DNA of 64,000 nt from Caldalkalibacillus thermarum (lineage in GTDB: Bacteria; Bacillota; Bacilli; Caldalkalibacillales; Caldalkalibacillaceae). Made by a program: the position numbers and the translations under genes. The stretch covers positions 62,001 through 126,000 of the forward strand of contig NZ_BMKZ01000003.1 of the NCBI RefSeq assembly GCF_014644735.1. The letters run 5' to 3'. The notes under the pieces were generated by a model. The model saw nothing but the letters and a program-made list of their open reading frames with translations, was not told the DNA's origin and searched no databases. This document shows, in pieces, positions 56,113 to 63,295 of this stretch. Every line of letters starts with the position of its first letter. Position 1 is the first letter of the stretch.

Positions 56113-56982
56113 ATGTGGCCCAGATCAAAGCCGTTGAGGATTAAGAAGATACTTAACAATAATGCTGTTGTGGTCAAAGACGGCAGTGAAGAAAAAATCC
56201 TCATGGGTACGGGCATAGGCTTTCAAAAGCGGAAAAATGACATTGTTAACAGAAACAAGATTGAAAAAGTGTTTGTCATGAAAGGGGAGAACGAGAACGA
56301 AAAGTTCCAGCAATTGTTGCGCACCATTCCAGAAGAACGCATTGCGATTTGTGAAGATATTATTTCATATGCTGAAGAACAATTAGGTACCAAACTGAAC
56401 AATCATATTCACATCGCCCTGACTGATCACTTGTCATTTGCCATAGACCGGATTGAAAACGGCATCAAAATTGAGAACCAGCTGCTGAACGAGATTAAAG
56501 TGCTTTACAAAAAAGAATTTGAAATTGGGATGTGGGCGATTAATTACATTAAAGAGAAGCTCAATATTGAAATGCCACCTGATGAAGCGGGTTATATCGC
56601 CCTTCATATCCATACGGCCAAAATTTCAGATAACAGTATGGAAAACACTTTAAGACTCACAACGATGATTAACGAATTAATCAGTATGGTTGAAAAAGAG
56701 TTTGGGATTGACCTTGATCAGGAGAGCCTCTCATACCAGCAGTTAATCACCCATCTTCGTTTTGCCCTGATGAGAGCAGAGAGCAATGAACCGTTTCACG
56801 CCATGGATCAAGACATGCTGCAGTTGATTAAAGACAAATACCACCAAGAGTTCCAATGTGCCCAAAAGATGGCTCAATATGTAAACAACCAATACGGCCT
56901 TATTTTTCCCGAGTCTGAAATCGGTTATATTACCCTGCATCTGCAGCGGATGCGCGGACAAGACAGGATGACCGTCAAATAA
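56113..56982 (+). CDS. BglG/GlcT-family transcription antiterminator
   Basis: A 289-residue PRD protein: N-terminal CAT RNA-binding domain (about 1-58; IKKILNNNAVVVKDG, GTGIGFQKRKND) and two PTS-regulated PRD domains (about 65-170 and 175-285) with conserved His in NHIHIALTDHLSFA, YIALHIHTAK and GYITLHLQRM. ATG 56113 is 7 bases after GGAGG; longer in-frame upstream sequence has no homology. As the last gene of a RAT-controlled pts operon it probably antiterminates its own operon, like GlcT with ptsGHI. Which sugar signal it reads is unknown. Confidence 0.92.
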   Translation: MWPRSKPLRIKKILNNNAVVVKDGSEEKILMGTGIGFQKRKNDIVNRNKIEKVFVMKGENENEKFQQLLRTIPEERIAICEDIISYAEEQLGTKLNNHIHIALTDHLSFAIDRIENGIKIENQLLNEIKVLYKKEFEIGMWAINYIKEKLNIEMPPDEAGYIALHIHTAKISDNSMENTLRLTTMINELISMVEKEFGIDLDQESLSYQQLITHLRFALMRAESNEPFHAMDQDMLQLIKDKYHQEFQCAQKMAQYVNNQYGLIFPESEIGYITLHLQRMRGQDRMTVK

Positions 56983-57136
56983 AGGGGATTGTCACCGGAT
57001 ATTTCCGGTCAAGACCTGAAATGTATAAGGGCAGGCCAGCATGAGACAAACTTTACCTTCCGCACATACAATACGATGGGTTGCCAAATGACTGCAGAAG
57101 CGGAAGGGGAAGATAGGCATGGCCAAAAAGAAATTA

Positions 57137-57177
57137 GGTCCACGGTAGATGATGTTGCCATGAATAGACCGTGGACC
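57137..57177. repeat. 10-bp inverted repeat in a convergent intergenic region
   Basis: GGTCCACGGT (57137-57146) and ACCGTGGACC (57168-57177) enclose 21 bases. No T tract follows on either strand. It lies between the antiterminator gene and rarD, in 56983-57265, where I see no gene I can support. Confidence 0.85.
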
Positions 57178-57265
57178 GATGAGTTAAGCTAATTTTAGCA
57201 TGAGGAAAGGAAAGGGGAATCCCGTAGCTGGCCAATAAGAATAACCCTAACGGGCGATAACTTCG

Positions 57266-58201
57266 CTAGGTGCCAAACGTTTTTTTGCGGTTCAGTTTGG
57301 TTTCCAGCCGAACCATCAGTTTGGTTTTTGACAGTGAGTAAAGCGTTAAGGCGCTCCAGATAAACATAAAGCTGATCAAATCAATTGTTGTGAACGGTTC
57401 ATTGAAAACAAAAATGCCCAGACATAGTGTAATGGATGGGGCGATGTATTGGAAAAAACCAAGCATGGTTAAAGGAATTCTTCTTGCTCCTTGGGCAAAG
57501 CACAACAAGGGAAGCGCTGTGGCCATACCAGCCCCTGCCAAAAGCAGAGAAGTGCCAACAGAGCTGGTACCAAAAGAGCTGCTTCCAGTGTTGTGTAGCC
57601 ACGCGACATATAATAAGGCTAACGGCAAGGTTAACAATGTCTCAAAGGCCAGGCCAAGCATGGCATTCAGACTGGCTATTTTTTTGGCCAAACCGTACAA
57701 CGCAAAACTTAAGGCCAAGGATAACGCGATCCACGGAATGGCACCGTAATGAACAGTGATCAGCAACACGCCAATTGTGGCCAAGACAAATGACCACGTT
57801 TGCCAGTAAGTTAACCGTTCCTTGAGCACAACAATTCCGAGCAGAACACTAAGCAAGGGATTGATATAATACCCCAGACTGGTTTCGATCACCCGGTCAT
57901 TGTTAACGGCCCAAATATAAACGAACCAGTTGGCACTGATCACAAGGGCAGATGAGATTAAGGCAAGAGACTGTTTCCGGTTTCGCCAGATAGAGAGACA
58001 TTCCTGCTTTAGTTCCGACCACTTGGAGGTTACAGCCAGAATCAGGATGACAAATACGAAGGACCATATAATCCGGTGAGCCAAAATTTCAAGCGCCGGA
58101 ATGTTTTCTAACAGTTTCCAGTATAAAGGCAGAACACCCCAAACCACATAAGCAGCTACCGCATACCATGTTCCCATGATGACTTGTTTTTGATTGTTCA
58201 T
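57266..58201 (-). CDS. rarD: EamA-family transporter RarD
   Basis: A 311-residue DMT-superfamily membrane protein with ten predicted segments. The opening GTWYAVAAYVVWGVLPLYWKLLENIPALEILAHRIIWSF is the RarD subgroup signature, and SLGYYINPLLSVLLGIVVLKERL recurs in the family. ATG 58201 follows GAGGTAAAC. Substrate is unknown; chloramphenicol-related and metabolite export have been suggested for the group. Confidence 0.93.
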   Translation of the reverse strand: MNNQKQVIMGTWYAVAAYVVWGVLPLYWKLLENIPALEILAHRIIWSFVFVILILAVTSKWSELKQECLSIWRNRKQSLALISSALVISANWFVYIWAVNNDRVIETSLGYYINPLLSVLLGIVVLKERLTYWQTWSFVLATIGVLLITVHYGAIPWIALSLALSFALYGLAKKIASLNAMLGLAFETLLTLPLALLYVAWLHNTGSSSFGTSSVGTSLLLAGAGMATALPLLCFAQGARRIPLTMLGFFQYIAPSITLCLGIFVFNEPFTTIDLISFMFIWSALTLYSLSKTKLMVRLETKLNRKKTFGT

Positions 58202-58375
58202 GCCGTTTACCTCGATTCACGAAAAAATTTAAACATCTTCATTATAAAAGGTTGCTGAAGAAAATAACAATTATTTTTGCATTCAAACTAACTAAGCGGC
58301 AGGTTGTACAAAAAAATTAATTTGTTGGTCCATCATCATTTATATTTTTCTCTTATATTTAGTGGGGAGAGCATG

Positions 58376-59011
58376 ATGAAAAAGTGGCTGTGTTTGCTTA
58401 GTGTATACATGTTGGTTTTATATTTTTCCTATCATTATCGGCAACCGATACTGGATTGGATTAATCAGGGGGATCTGTCTCAGTTCCCCTTGATGCTTTT
58501 TGTTGCTGTGTTTTTGGCTGTTTTTCCCGTAATTCCGTTTACTTTGTTTGCCGGGGTGATGGGCGCCAAATACGGTGTTATCTTGGGAACGCTGATTAAC
58601 TGGTTTGGGGCTGTCTCATCAGCCGCTATTTTCTTTTTCCTTGCCCGGTCCGCCTTAAGCAGCTACTTTGACAAAACAATTCAGCGATTTAAGAAGCTGG
58701 ACAAGTTAACAGACATGATTGAAAAGAACGCCTTTGTGGCGGTGCTCTTTGTCCGTTTGGTCCCTGTCGTGCCGACACCAGTGGTTAACATTTATGCGGG
58801 GATCAGCAACATGTCTTTTCTGAGCTATTTTTTGGCGACAGCCATCGGCCAGATTCCAGGCATGTTTGTCTATGCCTTGTGCGGCAAGCAAATGTTTTCC
58901 TCACCTTCAGTTTTGATGTGGACACTGGGTGGATATTTGCTGTTTATGCTGGCCGTATTTGGGCTTTACAGCTTGTGGTATCGCGGTAGACTGAAGGTGG
59001 CGGTAGATTAG
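58376..59011 (+). CDS. TVP38/TMEM64 (DedA-like) membrane protein
   Basis: A 211-residue protein with about five membrane segments and the VTT/SNARE-associated domain: FLAVFPVIPFTLFAGVMGAKYGVILGTLINWFGAVSSA and VRLVPVVPTPVVNIYAGISNMSFLSYFLATAIGQIPG. Such proteins are implicated in lipid scrambling. ATG 58376 follows GGGGAG; the upstream in-frame region is not conserved. A terminator follows. Confidence 0.9.
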   Translation: MKKWLCLLSVYMLVLYFSYHYRQPILDWINQGDLSQFPLMLFVAVFLAVFPVIPFTLFAGVMGAKYGVILGTLINWFGAVSSAAIFFFLARSALSSYFDKTIQRFKKLDKLTDMIEKNAFVAVLFVRLVPVVPTPVVNIYAGISNMSFLSYFLATAIGQIPGMFVYALCGKQMFSSPSVLMWTLGGYLLFMLAVFGLYSLWYRGRLKVAVD

Positions 59012-59053
59012 GGACCGAGTACAGTAACCAGACTAAGCAGCTTTGTTGAACGT

Positions 59054-59080
59054 AGGACCGAAGGCCATTCGGTCCTTTTT
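59054..59080 (+). terminator. Terminator after the TVP38-like gene
   Basis: AGGACCGAA (59054-59062) and TTCGGTCCT (59068-59076) form a 9-bp stem with a 5-base loop, then TTTT. Confidence 0.93.
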
Positions 59081-59122
59081 GTCTGTACACAACACGTTGA
59101 ATATGGTAGAATGGAATCAATG

Positions 59123-59161
59123 GTTCATATAATAGAACTAAGTTTTATATAATGAAACTAA
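59123..59161 (+). promoter_or_regulatory. Tandem palindromic repeats before the VOC-methyltransferase gene
   Basis: Two adjacent related units: GTTCATATAATAGAACTAA (59123-59141) and GTTTTATATAATGAAACTAA (59142-59161), each with inverted arms (GTTC/GAAC; GTTT/AAAC) around TATAAT. They run into the ribosome site AGGAGG. They look like operator or promoter units for a dimeric regulator. Confidence 0.6.
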
Positions 59162-59172
59162 GGAGGGTGCCC

Positions 59173-60321
59173 ATGATAAAAGTTATCAAACTTGATCATG
59201 TGCAGATTTGTATACCGGTTGGAGCGGAGGACAGAGCGCGGGCATTTTATACGGATATCTTGGGGTTCAAAGAAATCCCGAAACCCCAGTCATTACTCCC
59301 CAACGGGGGGTTGTGGTACAAAGTTGGGGATATTGAGCTGCATATTGGAGTGGAACCTTTTCAAAAAGAGCATTCCAAGCGGCATCCTGCCTTTGAAGTG
59401 GCCAATTTGGCAGAAGTTCGCCGTTATTTTGAAAAGCAAGGCGTGAAGACAAGAGATGAAACACCTATTCCCAATGTAGAACGGTTCTCCTGCTTTGACC
59501 CCTTTGGCAATCGTATAGAATTTCTTGAACGGAAACCTGGCCGGGTTGAAGAAGGGAAAAGAGATGTACAAAACCAGTTCGGGCGTAGTGCGGAAGCTTA
59601 TGTCACCAGTGATATTCATGCCAAGGGAAGAGATTTGGCCAAATTAGTAGAGATTGCGGCAGTTACACCGCAGGATGTGGTTCTGGACGTAGGAACAGGG
59701 GGCGGTCATGTGGCCAATGCTCTTGCTCCCTTAGCCGCTAAAGTGATAGCAATGGATCTTACCCCTAAAATGCTGGAAGCCGCCCAACGTTTTATTAGTG
59801 CAAACGGGTATCAAAACGTCGATTATGTGCAAGGGGATGCTGAACAGATGCCGTTTGGCCCGGAAACTTTTGATGTGGTTGCCTGCCGCATTGCCGCCCA
59901 TCATTTTCCCAACGTTCAAAAGTTTATAAACGAAGTTTTTCGTGTGCTAAGGCCAAGCGGACGCTTTTTGCTGGTGGATAATGTGGCAGCGGAAGACGAT
60001 GAAATTGATCAGTTTTATAATGAAATCGAAAAACGCCGGGACTACAGCCATGTCCGGGCTTGGAAAAAGTCAGAATGGGTGCGCATGTTGGAGGAGAACG
60101 GTCTTGTCATTGAAGAATGTTACCGTTTTGCTAAAACGTTTGCGTTCGAAGAGTGGTGCAGCCGCATGAATTTGCCGGAGGAAGACAAAAGGGAATTGGC
60201 CGCTTTTATCGTGAGGACGCCAGCACCTGTCCGCCAGAAACTGAAGGTTACAGCCGAAGGAGACCGGGTCACCTCTTTTGAAGGGGAGGCCGTGCTCATC
60301 AAGGCAGTTAAGCTGTCATGA
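59173..60321 (+). CDS. Fused VOC (glyoxalase-like) and SAM-dependent methyltransferase protein
   Basis: A 382-residue two-domain protein. Residues 1-125 form a VOC domain (LDHVQICIPVGAEDRARAFYTDILGF with His9, PFGNRIEFLERKPG with the usual metal Glu). Residues about 135-380 form a class I methyltransferase of the YcgJ/UbiE kind (FGRSAEAYVTSDIHAKG, VLDVGTGGGHVANALAP, GDAEQMPFGPETFDVV, RIAAHHFPNVQKFINEV). ATG 59173 is 6 bases after AGGAGG. Both parts are known singly; the join suggests linked steps or ligand-gated methylation. Substrate unknown. Confidence 0.88.
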   Translation: MIKVIKLDHVQICIPVGAEDRARAFYTDILGFKEIPKPQSLLPNGGLWYKVGDIELHIGVEPFQKEHSKRHPAFEVANLAEVRRYFEKQGVKTRDETPIPNVERFSCFDPFGNRIEFLERKPGRVEEGKRDVQNQFGRSAEAYVTSDIHAKGRDLAKLVEIAAVTPQDVVLDVGTGGGHVANALAPLAAKVIAMDLTPKMLEAAQRFISANGYQNVDYVQGDAEQMPFGPETFDVVACRIAAHHFPNVQKFINEVFRVLRPSGRFLLVDNVAAEDDEIDQFYNEIEKRRDYSHVRAWKKSEWVRMLEENGLVIEECYRFAKTFAFEEWCSRMNLPEEDKRELAAFIVRTPAPVRQKLKVTAEGDRVTSFEGEAVLIKAVKLS

Positions 60322-60410
60322 GCTATAACAGGAGATATGTTAACGCAGATTATACCAAGGATTTTCTAATGAATACCCCTTCTAAAATTGTCCTCGATGT
60401 GTTAAACTGG

Positions 60411-60430
60411 ATACAAACATATGTTTGTAT
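60411..60430. promoter_or_regulatory. 20-bp palindrome resembling a LexA (SOS) box
   Basis: ATACAAACATATGTTTGTAT is a perfect palindrome. Its core CAAACATATGTTTG fits the Bacillus SOS pattern CGAACnnnnGTTYG-like at all but the G and the last base. It covers the probable -10 (TTGTCC at 60388-60393 as -35) and ends 13 bases before the radical SAM gene. Confidence 0.6.
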
Positions 60431-60443
60431 TGGAGGATCATGA

Positions 60444-61367
60444 ATGACTCCTGTTTGTGAACCCCTTACTGCCAAGCAGGTGTTGAACCGGGTGAAGGCC
60501 CCTGCGATGCCGTTTGACTGGTCACTTAACCCGTACCGCGGGTGTCAGCATGGCTGCAGCTTTTGCTACGCGCGGGCCACCCACCGTTTTTTGGACTTGG
60601 AATGTGATGATACCTTTCAACACTACATTTTATATAAACAGAATGCAGTGGAAGCATTGACGGAGCAATTGAAACGCATGGCCGGTTTCAGCCGTACTTT
60701 GAAACATATCGGCACAGTGGCCATCGGGACAGCGACTGACCCTTACCAGCCTTTAGAAGGCAAGCTGCAACTGACCCGCAAGTGTCTGGAAGTTTTAGCC
60801 CGTTATCAGGTACCCGTCAGCATTACGACCCGTTCACCCCTTATTTTACGTGACATTGATGTACTTAAAACATTACCTGTGGTGTCCATCAATTTCAGTG
60901 TGAATACGATGCAGAAACATATTTGGCGCATGCTGGAGCCTGCTTCACCCCATCCCCGGCAGCGTTTGGCCGCTGTACGCCGGTTAAGCCAAGAAGGATT
61001 GCCAGCCGGTATTTTCTTAGCCCCGATTGTTCCCTATTTAACGGATCGTCCACGGGATTTGCGGGAGGTCATTGCCTCTGCAGCGGAGCATGGGGCACGA
61101 TTTGTCATGCCTTCTTATCTCAGGCTTAGCACTCCCGAGGTTAAAACGTGGTTCTTGCAGGTTCTCAAACAGCGGGAGCCCTCCCTTGTTCAACGCTATG
61201 AAGCACTATACCGTTACGGGCGTCTTCCAGACCGCTACCGGGAGCGTATCGACCGACATATTAATCAGTTGCTTGAACACTACGGTTTTTCGCGGGAACG
61301 TGCATCAGAAGACACTAGCCGGGAAGTGCTGGACCAAGAACCGCAACAGTTATCTTTCTCTTTTTAA
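60444..61367 (+). CDS. Radical SAM protein of the spore photoproduct lyase-like (Rv2578c) family
   Basis: A 307-residue enzyme with the cluster motif CQHGCSFC (Cys34, Cys38, Cys41) and NPYRGC at its front, DPYQPLEGK, and TTRSPLILRD. This matches the SPL-like family found in many bacteria; some members are suspected in DNA-lesion repair, but most have no proven reaction. True SplB of Bacillus is longer and different, so this is a relative. ATG 60444 is 7 bases after GGAGG. A LexA-like palindrome before it supports a DNA-damage role. Confidence 0.87.
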   Translation: MTPVCEPLTAKQVLNRVKAPAMPFDWSLNPYRGCQHGCSFCYARATHRFLDLECDDTFQHYILYKQNAVEALTEQLKRMAGFSRTLKHIGTVAIGTATDPYQPLEGKLQLTRKCLEVLARYQVPVSITTRSPLILRDIDVLKTLPVVSINFSVNTMQKHIWRMLEPASPHPRQRLAAVRRLSQEGLPAGIFLAPIVPYLTDRPRDLREVIASAAEHGARFVMPSYLRLSTPEVKTWFLQVLKQREPSLVQRYEALYRYGRLPDRYRERIDRHINQLLEHYGFSRERASEDTSREVLDQEPQQLSFSF

Positions 61368-61376
61368 GTGGATCGC

Positions 61377-61413
61377 AACCGCCTTAACATTAAGAGCGAA
61401 GGGCGGTTTTTTT
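61377..61413 (+). terminator. Terminator after the radical SAM gene
   Basis: AACCGCC (61377-61383) pairs with GGCGGTT (61402-61408), with an inner CTTAA/TTAAG pair; TTTTT follows. Confidence 0.85.
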
Positions 61414-61444
61414 CTGTATAACGGTAAATCGATGCTTTTAAATG

Positions 61445-61473
61445 TTAAAAGAAGGAAGACTAGATGGTATAAT
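61445..61473 (+). promoter_or_regulatory. Promoter before the UGA-interrupted small gene and macrodomain gene
   Basis: TTAAAA (61445-61450) and TATAAT (61468-61473), 17 bp apart; the -10 is extended (TGGTATAAT). Confidence 0.7.
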
Positions 61474-61517
61474 TTAAAGAACAATATGATGTGGGGATTG
61501 TCAGGGGGGAGTTTTAG

Positions 61518-61643
61518 ATGGGTTGAGCCATTTTGTTAGCAATTGCTTATGCACCGATAATTTATAAAATTCACAGAAGATTGGACGCTTTAGAACAGCA
61601 AATAGCAGAATTAAAGGAAAAAGACCATAATCTTCCGTCATAA
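61518..61643 (+). pseudogene. Small membrane-protein gene with UGA at codon 3
   Basis: ATG 61518 has an excellent ribosome site (GGGGGGAG, 6 bases away), but codon 3 is TGA. Past it the frame is open for 38 codons, AILLAIAYAPIIYKIHRR followed by a charged helix DALEQQIAELKEKDHNLPS. It is organised like a real small membrane protein with a cytoplasmic helix. If TGA were TGG the start would read MGWAILL. A TTG at 61533 could restart but has no ribosome site. Confidence 0.55.
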
Positions 61644-61665
61644 ACATGACAAGGAGATGTGAAAA

Positions 61666-62124
61666 ATGTCCTTAGTGATTGTAAAAGGTGATTTGCTCCA
61701 GTCTGACTGTAATGTGATTGCCCACCAGGCCAATTGTTTTTCTTCCATGGAGGCGGGCATTGCTAAACAGATTAAAAACTTGTATCCCCAAGCCTATGAA
61801 GCTGACCGTGATTTTCCATATCCCCCGGAGCAACGCTTGGGAAAAATCTCGGTCGCTAAAGTAGCTGAAGACCGTTATGTGGTCAATTTGTATGGACAGT
61901 TCCGCTATGACGGGCCTGGTCCTAAAACCGATTATGCCGCACTTGAGTCAGCACTGACCGAGATGTTCCGTTATGCGTATGAAGGTCTAAACAACCCTAA
62001 ATTTGGTGTGCCCTATAAAATTGGTTGCGGCCTGGCCGGTGGGGACTGGGCAAAAGTCTCTGAGATCTTGGACCGGGTCTCAGATCAGTTTAATCAAACC
62101 ATTTATGCTTACAAATTAGAGTAG
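61666..62124 (+). CDS. Macrodomain protein, TARG1/ALC1-like
   Basis: Macrodomains bind ADP-ribose and often remove it from proteins or nucleic acids. The 152-residue protein is a lone domain: VKGDLLQSDCNVIAHQANCFSSMEAGIAKQIKNLYPQAY, NLYGQFRYDGPGPKTDY and PYKIGCGLAGGDWAKVSEIL. The pattern fits the TARG1/ALC1-like class, which hydrolyses ADP-ribosyl links and includes DarG antitoxins; no DarT toxin gene is adjacent. ATG 61666 follows AAGGAGATG. It is followed closely by the DUF1992 gene. Confidence 0.9.
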   Translation: MSLVIVKGDLLQSDCNVIAHQANCFSSMEAGIAKQIKNLYPQAYEADRDFPYPPEQRLGKISVAKVAEDRYVVNLYGQFRYDGPGPKTDYAALESALTEMFRYAYEGLNNPKFGVPYKIGCGLAGGDWAKVSEILDRVSDQFNQTIYAYKLE

Positions 62125-62133
62125 GTGATAACC

Positions 62134-62505
62134 ATGGATATCCTGTCTCAAATTGCGGAAGAAAAAATCCGCGAGGCGATGAAAAAAGGGGAGTTTGACA
62201 ACCTGCCTGGGCAAGGCAAACCGTTAAACCTGGAAGACTTGTCCCGGGTTCCAGAGGATCTCAGGGCAGGTTATAAGCTGTTGAAAAATGCGGGTGTCCT
62301 GCCTGAAGAACTGCAGATGCAAAAGGAGATCATTAATCTGCAAAGCTTGATTGAATGCTGCTATGATAATGAACAAAAAGCGAAGTTAAAAAAAGAACTG
62401 AATGAAAAGATGCTGCGATTTAACCTGCTCATGGAAAAAAGAAATAAAACCGGCTCAACTGCTTTAGGGACCTATCAAAGCAAGATCACAAACCGGTTTA
62501 AATAG
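62134..62505 (+). CDS. DUF1992 (DnaJ homologue C28-like, YhdN-like) protein
   Basis: A 123-residue protein with the DUF1992 pattern: AEEKIREAMKKGEFDNLPGQGKPLNLED and YKLLKNAGVLPEELQMQKEI. The GKP.PLNLED motif marks the family. Function is unknown. ATG 62134 follows TAGGTGAT, 9 bases past the macrodomain gene, so the two are co-transcribed. The C-terminal Lys/Asn-rich tail may be disordered. Confidence 0.88.
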   Translation: MDILSQIAEEKIREAMKKGEFDNLPGQGKPLNLEDLSRVPEDLRAGYKLLKNAGVLPEELQMQKEIINLQSLIECCYDNEQKAKLKKELNEKMLRFNLLMEKRNKTGSTALGTYQSKITNRFK

Positions 62506-62579
62506 CAGTGGGGAGACGGCAGCTCCAATAGGGCTATTTCCATAACAATTATTATGTAAACTAAAGTGAAGCGCCGAGG

Positions 62580-62894
62580 CTAAAACAAATAGGGGAAAAT
62601 GAAGCTGCAGATAAAAAAGAGAAGTGACGCCACGAAAAACGGATTGACAGTGACCGTGTATTTTTGCTGCTGTTCTTGATATACGCCCCGTGTTTGATGT
62701 TCCGTTTCCAATTCGGCTCTCTTGGTAAAAAAGTCTCCGCTGACAGCATAAAAGGCGGCCACACCGATGGCAACTCCGCCCACAAAAAACATGGTGTGTG
62801 ACCAGGGGAGACCAATCTGACGGGAAAAAAGCAAGGTGATGAAGGATAAGAGCAGGAGATGAAGAACTGTCAAAGCAACATATTTTTTCACCAC
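62580..62894 (-). CDS. Small membrane protein, DUF3899-like
   Basis: A 104-residue protein with three membrane segments: about 6-24 (VALTVLHLLLLSFITLLF), 34-52 (MFFVGGVAIGVAAFYAVSG) and 86-103 (FFVASLLFFICSFIFPYLF). Between the second and third is a charged cytoplasmic part (TKRAELETEHQTRGVYQEQQQ). The arrangement resembles DUF3899 proteins. ATG 62894 on the minus strand follows GAGGTGATTC. Function unknown. Confidence 0.7.
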   Translation of the reverse strand: MVKKYVALTVLHLLLLSFITLLFSRQIGLPWSHTMFFVGGVAIGVAAFYAVSGDFFTKRAELETEHQTRGVYQEQQQKYTVTVNPFFVASLLFFICSFIFPYLF

Positions 62895-62976
62895 CGAATC
62901 ACCTCATCAATAAGATATCATGCTCAACGTTGCCGTTTCAACCATTGAATTGAAGAGGGAAAGGAGCACATGCTGA

Positions 62977-63210
62977 ATGGAGTACCTTCTGTTCGAAGGA
63001 ACACCTGACAGGAAAGATGTTCTAGATGGCATTTTAGAACTCCATGATCTCATTTTTAATACAGAGCTGCCGCTTGACGAATTGAAACAGAAAAAGGGTG
63101 TGCTTGTTTTGGCTGCTATGGAACATCACGCAGTGGTTGGTTACAAAATCGGCTATGAGCGTAAGCCAAAGCATTACTACAGTTGGCTGGGAGGCGTTGA
63201 TCCTCTTGGA
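62977..63210 (+). pseudogene. Truncated GNAT acetyltransferase
   Basis: ATG 62977 opens a frame that resembles the first half of a GNAT enzyme: GVLVLAAMEHHAVVGYKIGYERKPKHYYSWLGGVDP. After this point (about 63204) the acetyl-CoA-binding Q/RxxGxG/A motif is missing; the frame runs on through a terminator to 63381, antisense to the next gene. The lost part would be about 80 residues. ATG follows AAAGGAGCAC, so the front may still be translated. Confidence 0.75.
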
Positions 63211-63233
63211 GAAAAAACTGGTCCAGCAGTAGC

Positions 63234-63262
63234 AAAAACATGGTCTTTGCCGCCATGTTTTT
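63234..63262. terminator. Bidirectional terminator
   Basis: AAAAACATGG (63234-63243) and CCATGTTTTT (63253-63262) form a 10-bp stem; the A and T runs serve both strands. On the minus strand it follows the DUF4080 gene by about 30 bases. Confidence 0.88.
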
Positions 63263-63295
63263 CCTTTGGTCTAAAGAGAAGGTTCCAACAAAAGG

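Noticed and set aside
57137-57177. Attachment site or insertion-sequence end
   Set aside because: No transposase, integrase or target duplication; treated as an isolated inverted repeat.
56989-57192. A 67-codon frame whose FTFRTYNTMGCQMTAEAEG looks a little like the start of ApbE-type flavin transferases
   Set aside because: The resemblance is about 15 residues only, nothing of the family follows, and there is no ribosome site. It may be another relic but I cannot support it.
61666-62505. DarTG-type toxin-antitoxin module
   Set aside because: The macrodomain fits, but the neighbour is DUF1992, not a DarT ADP-ribosyltransferase.
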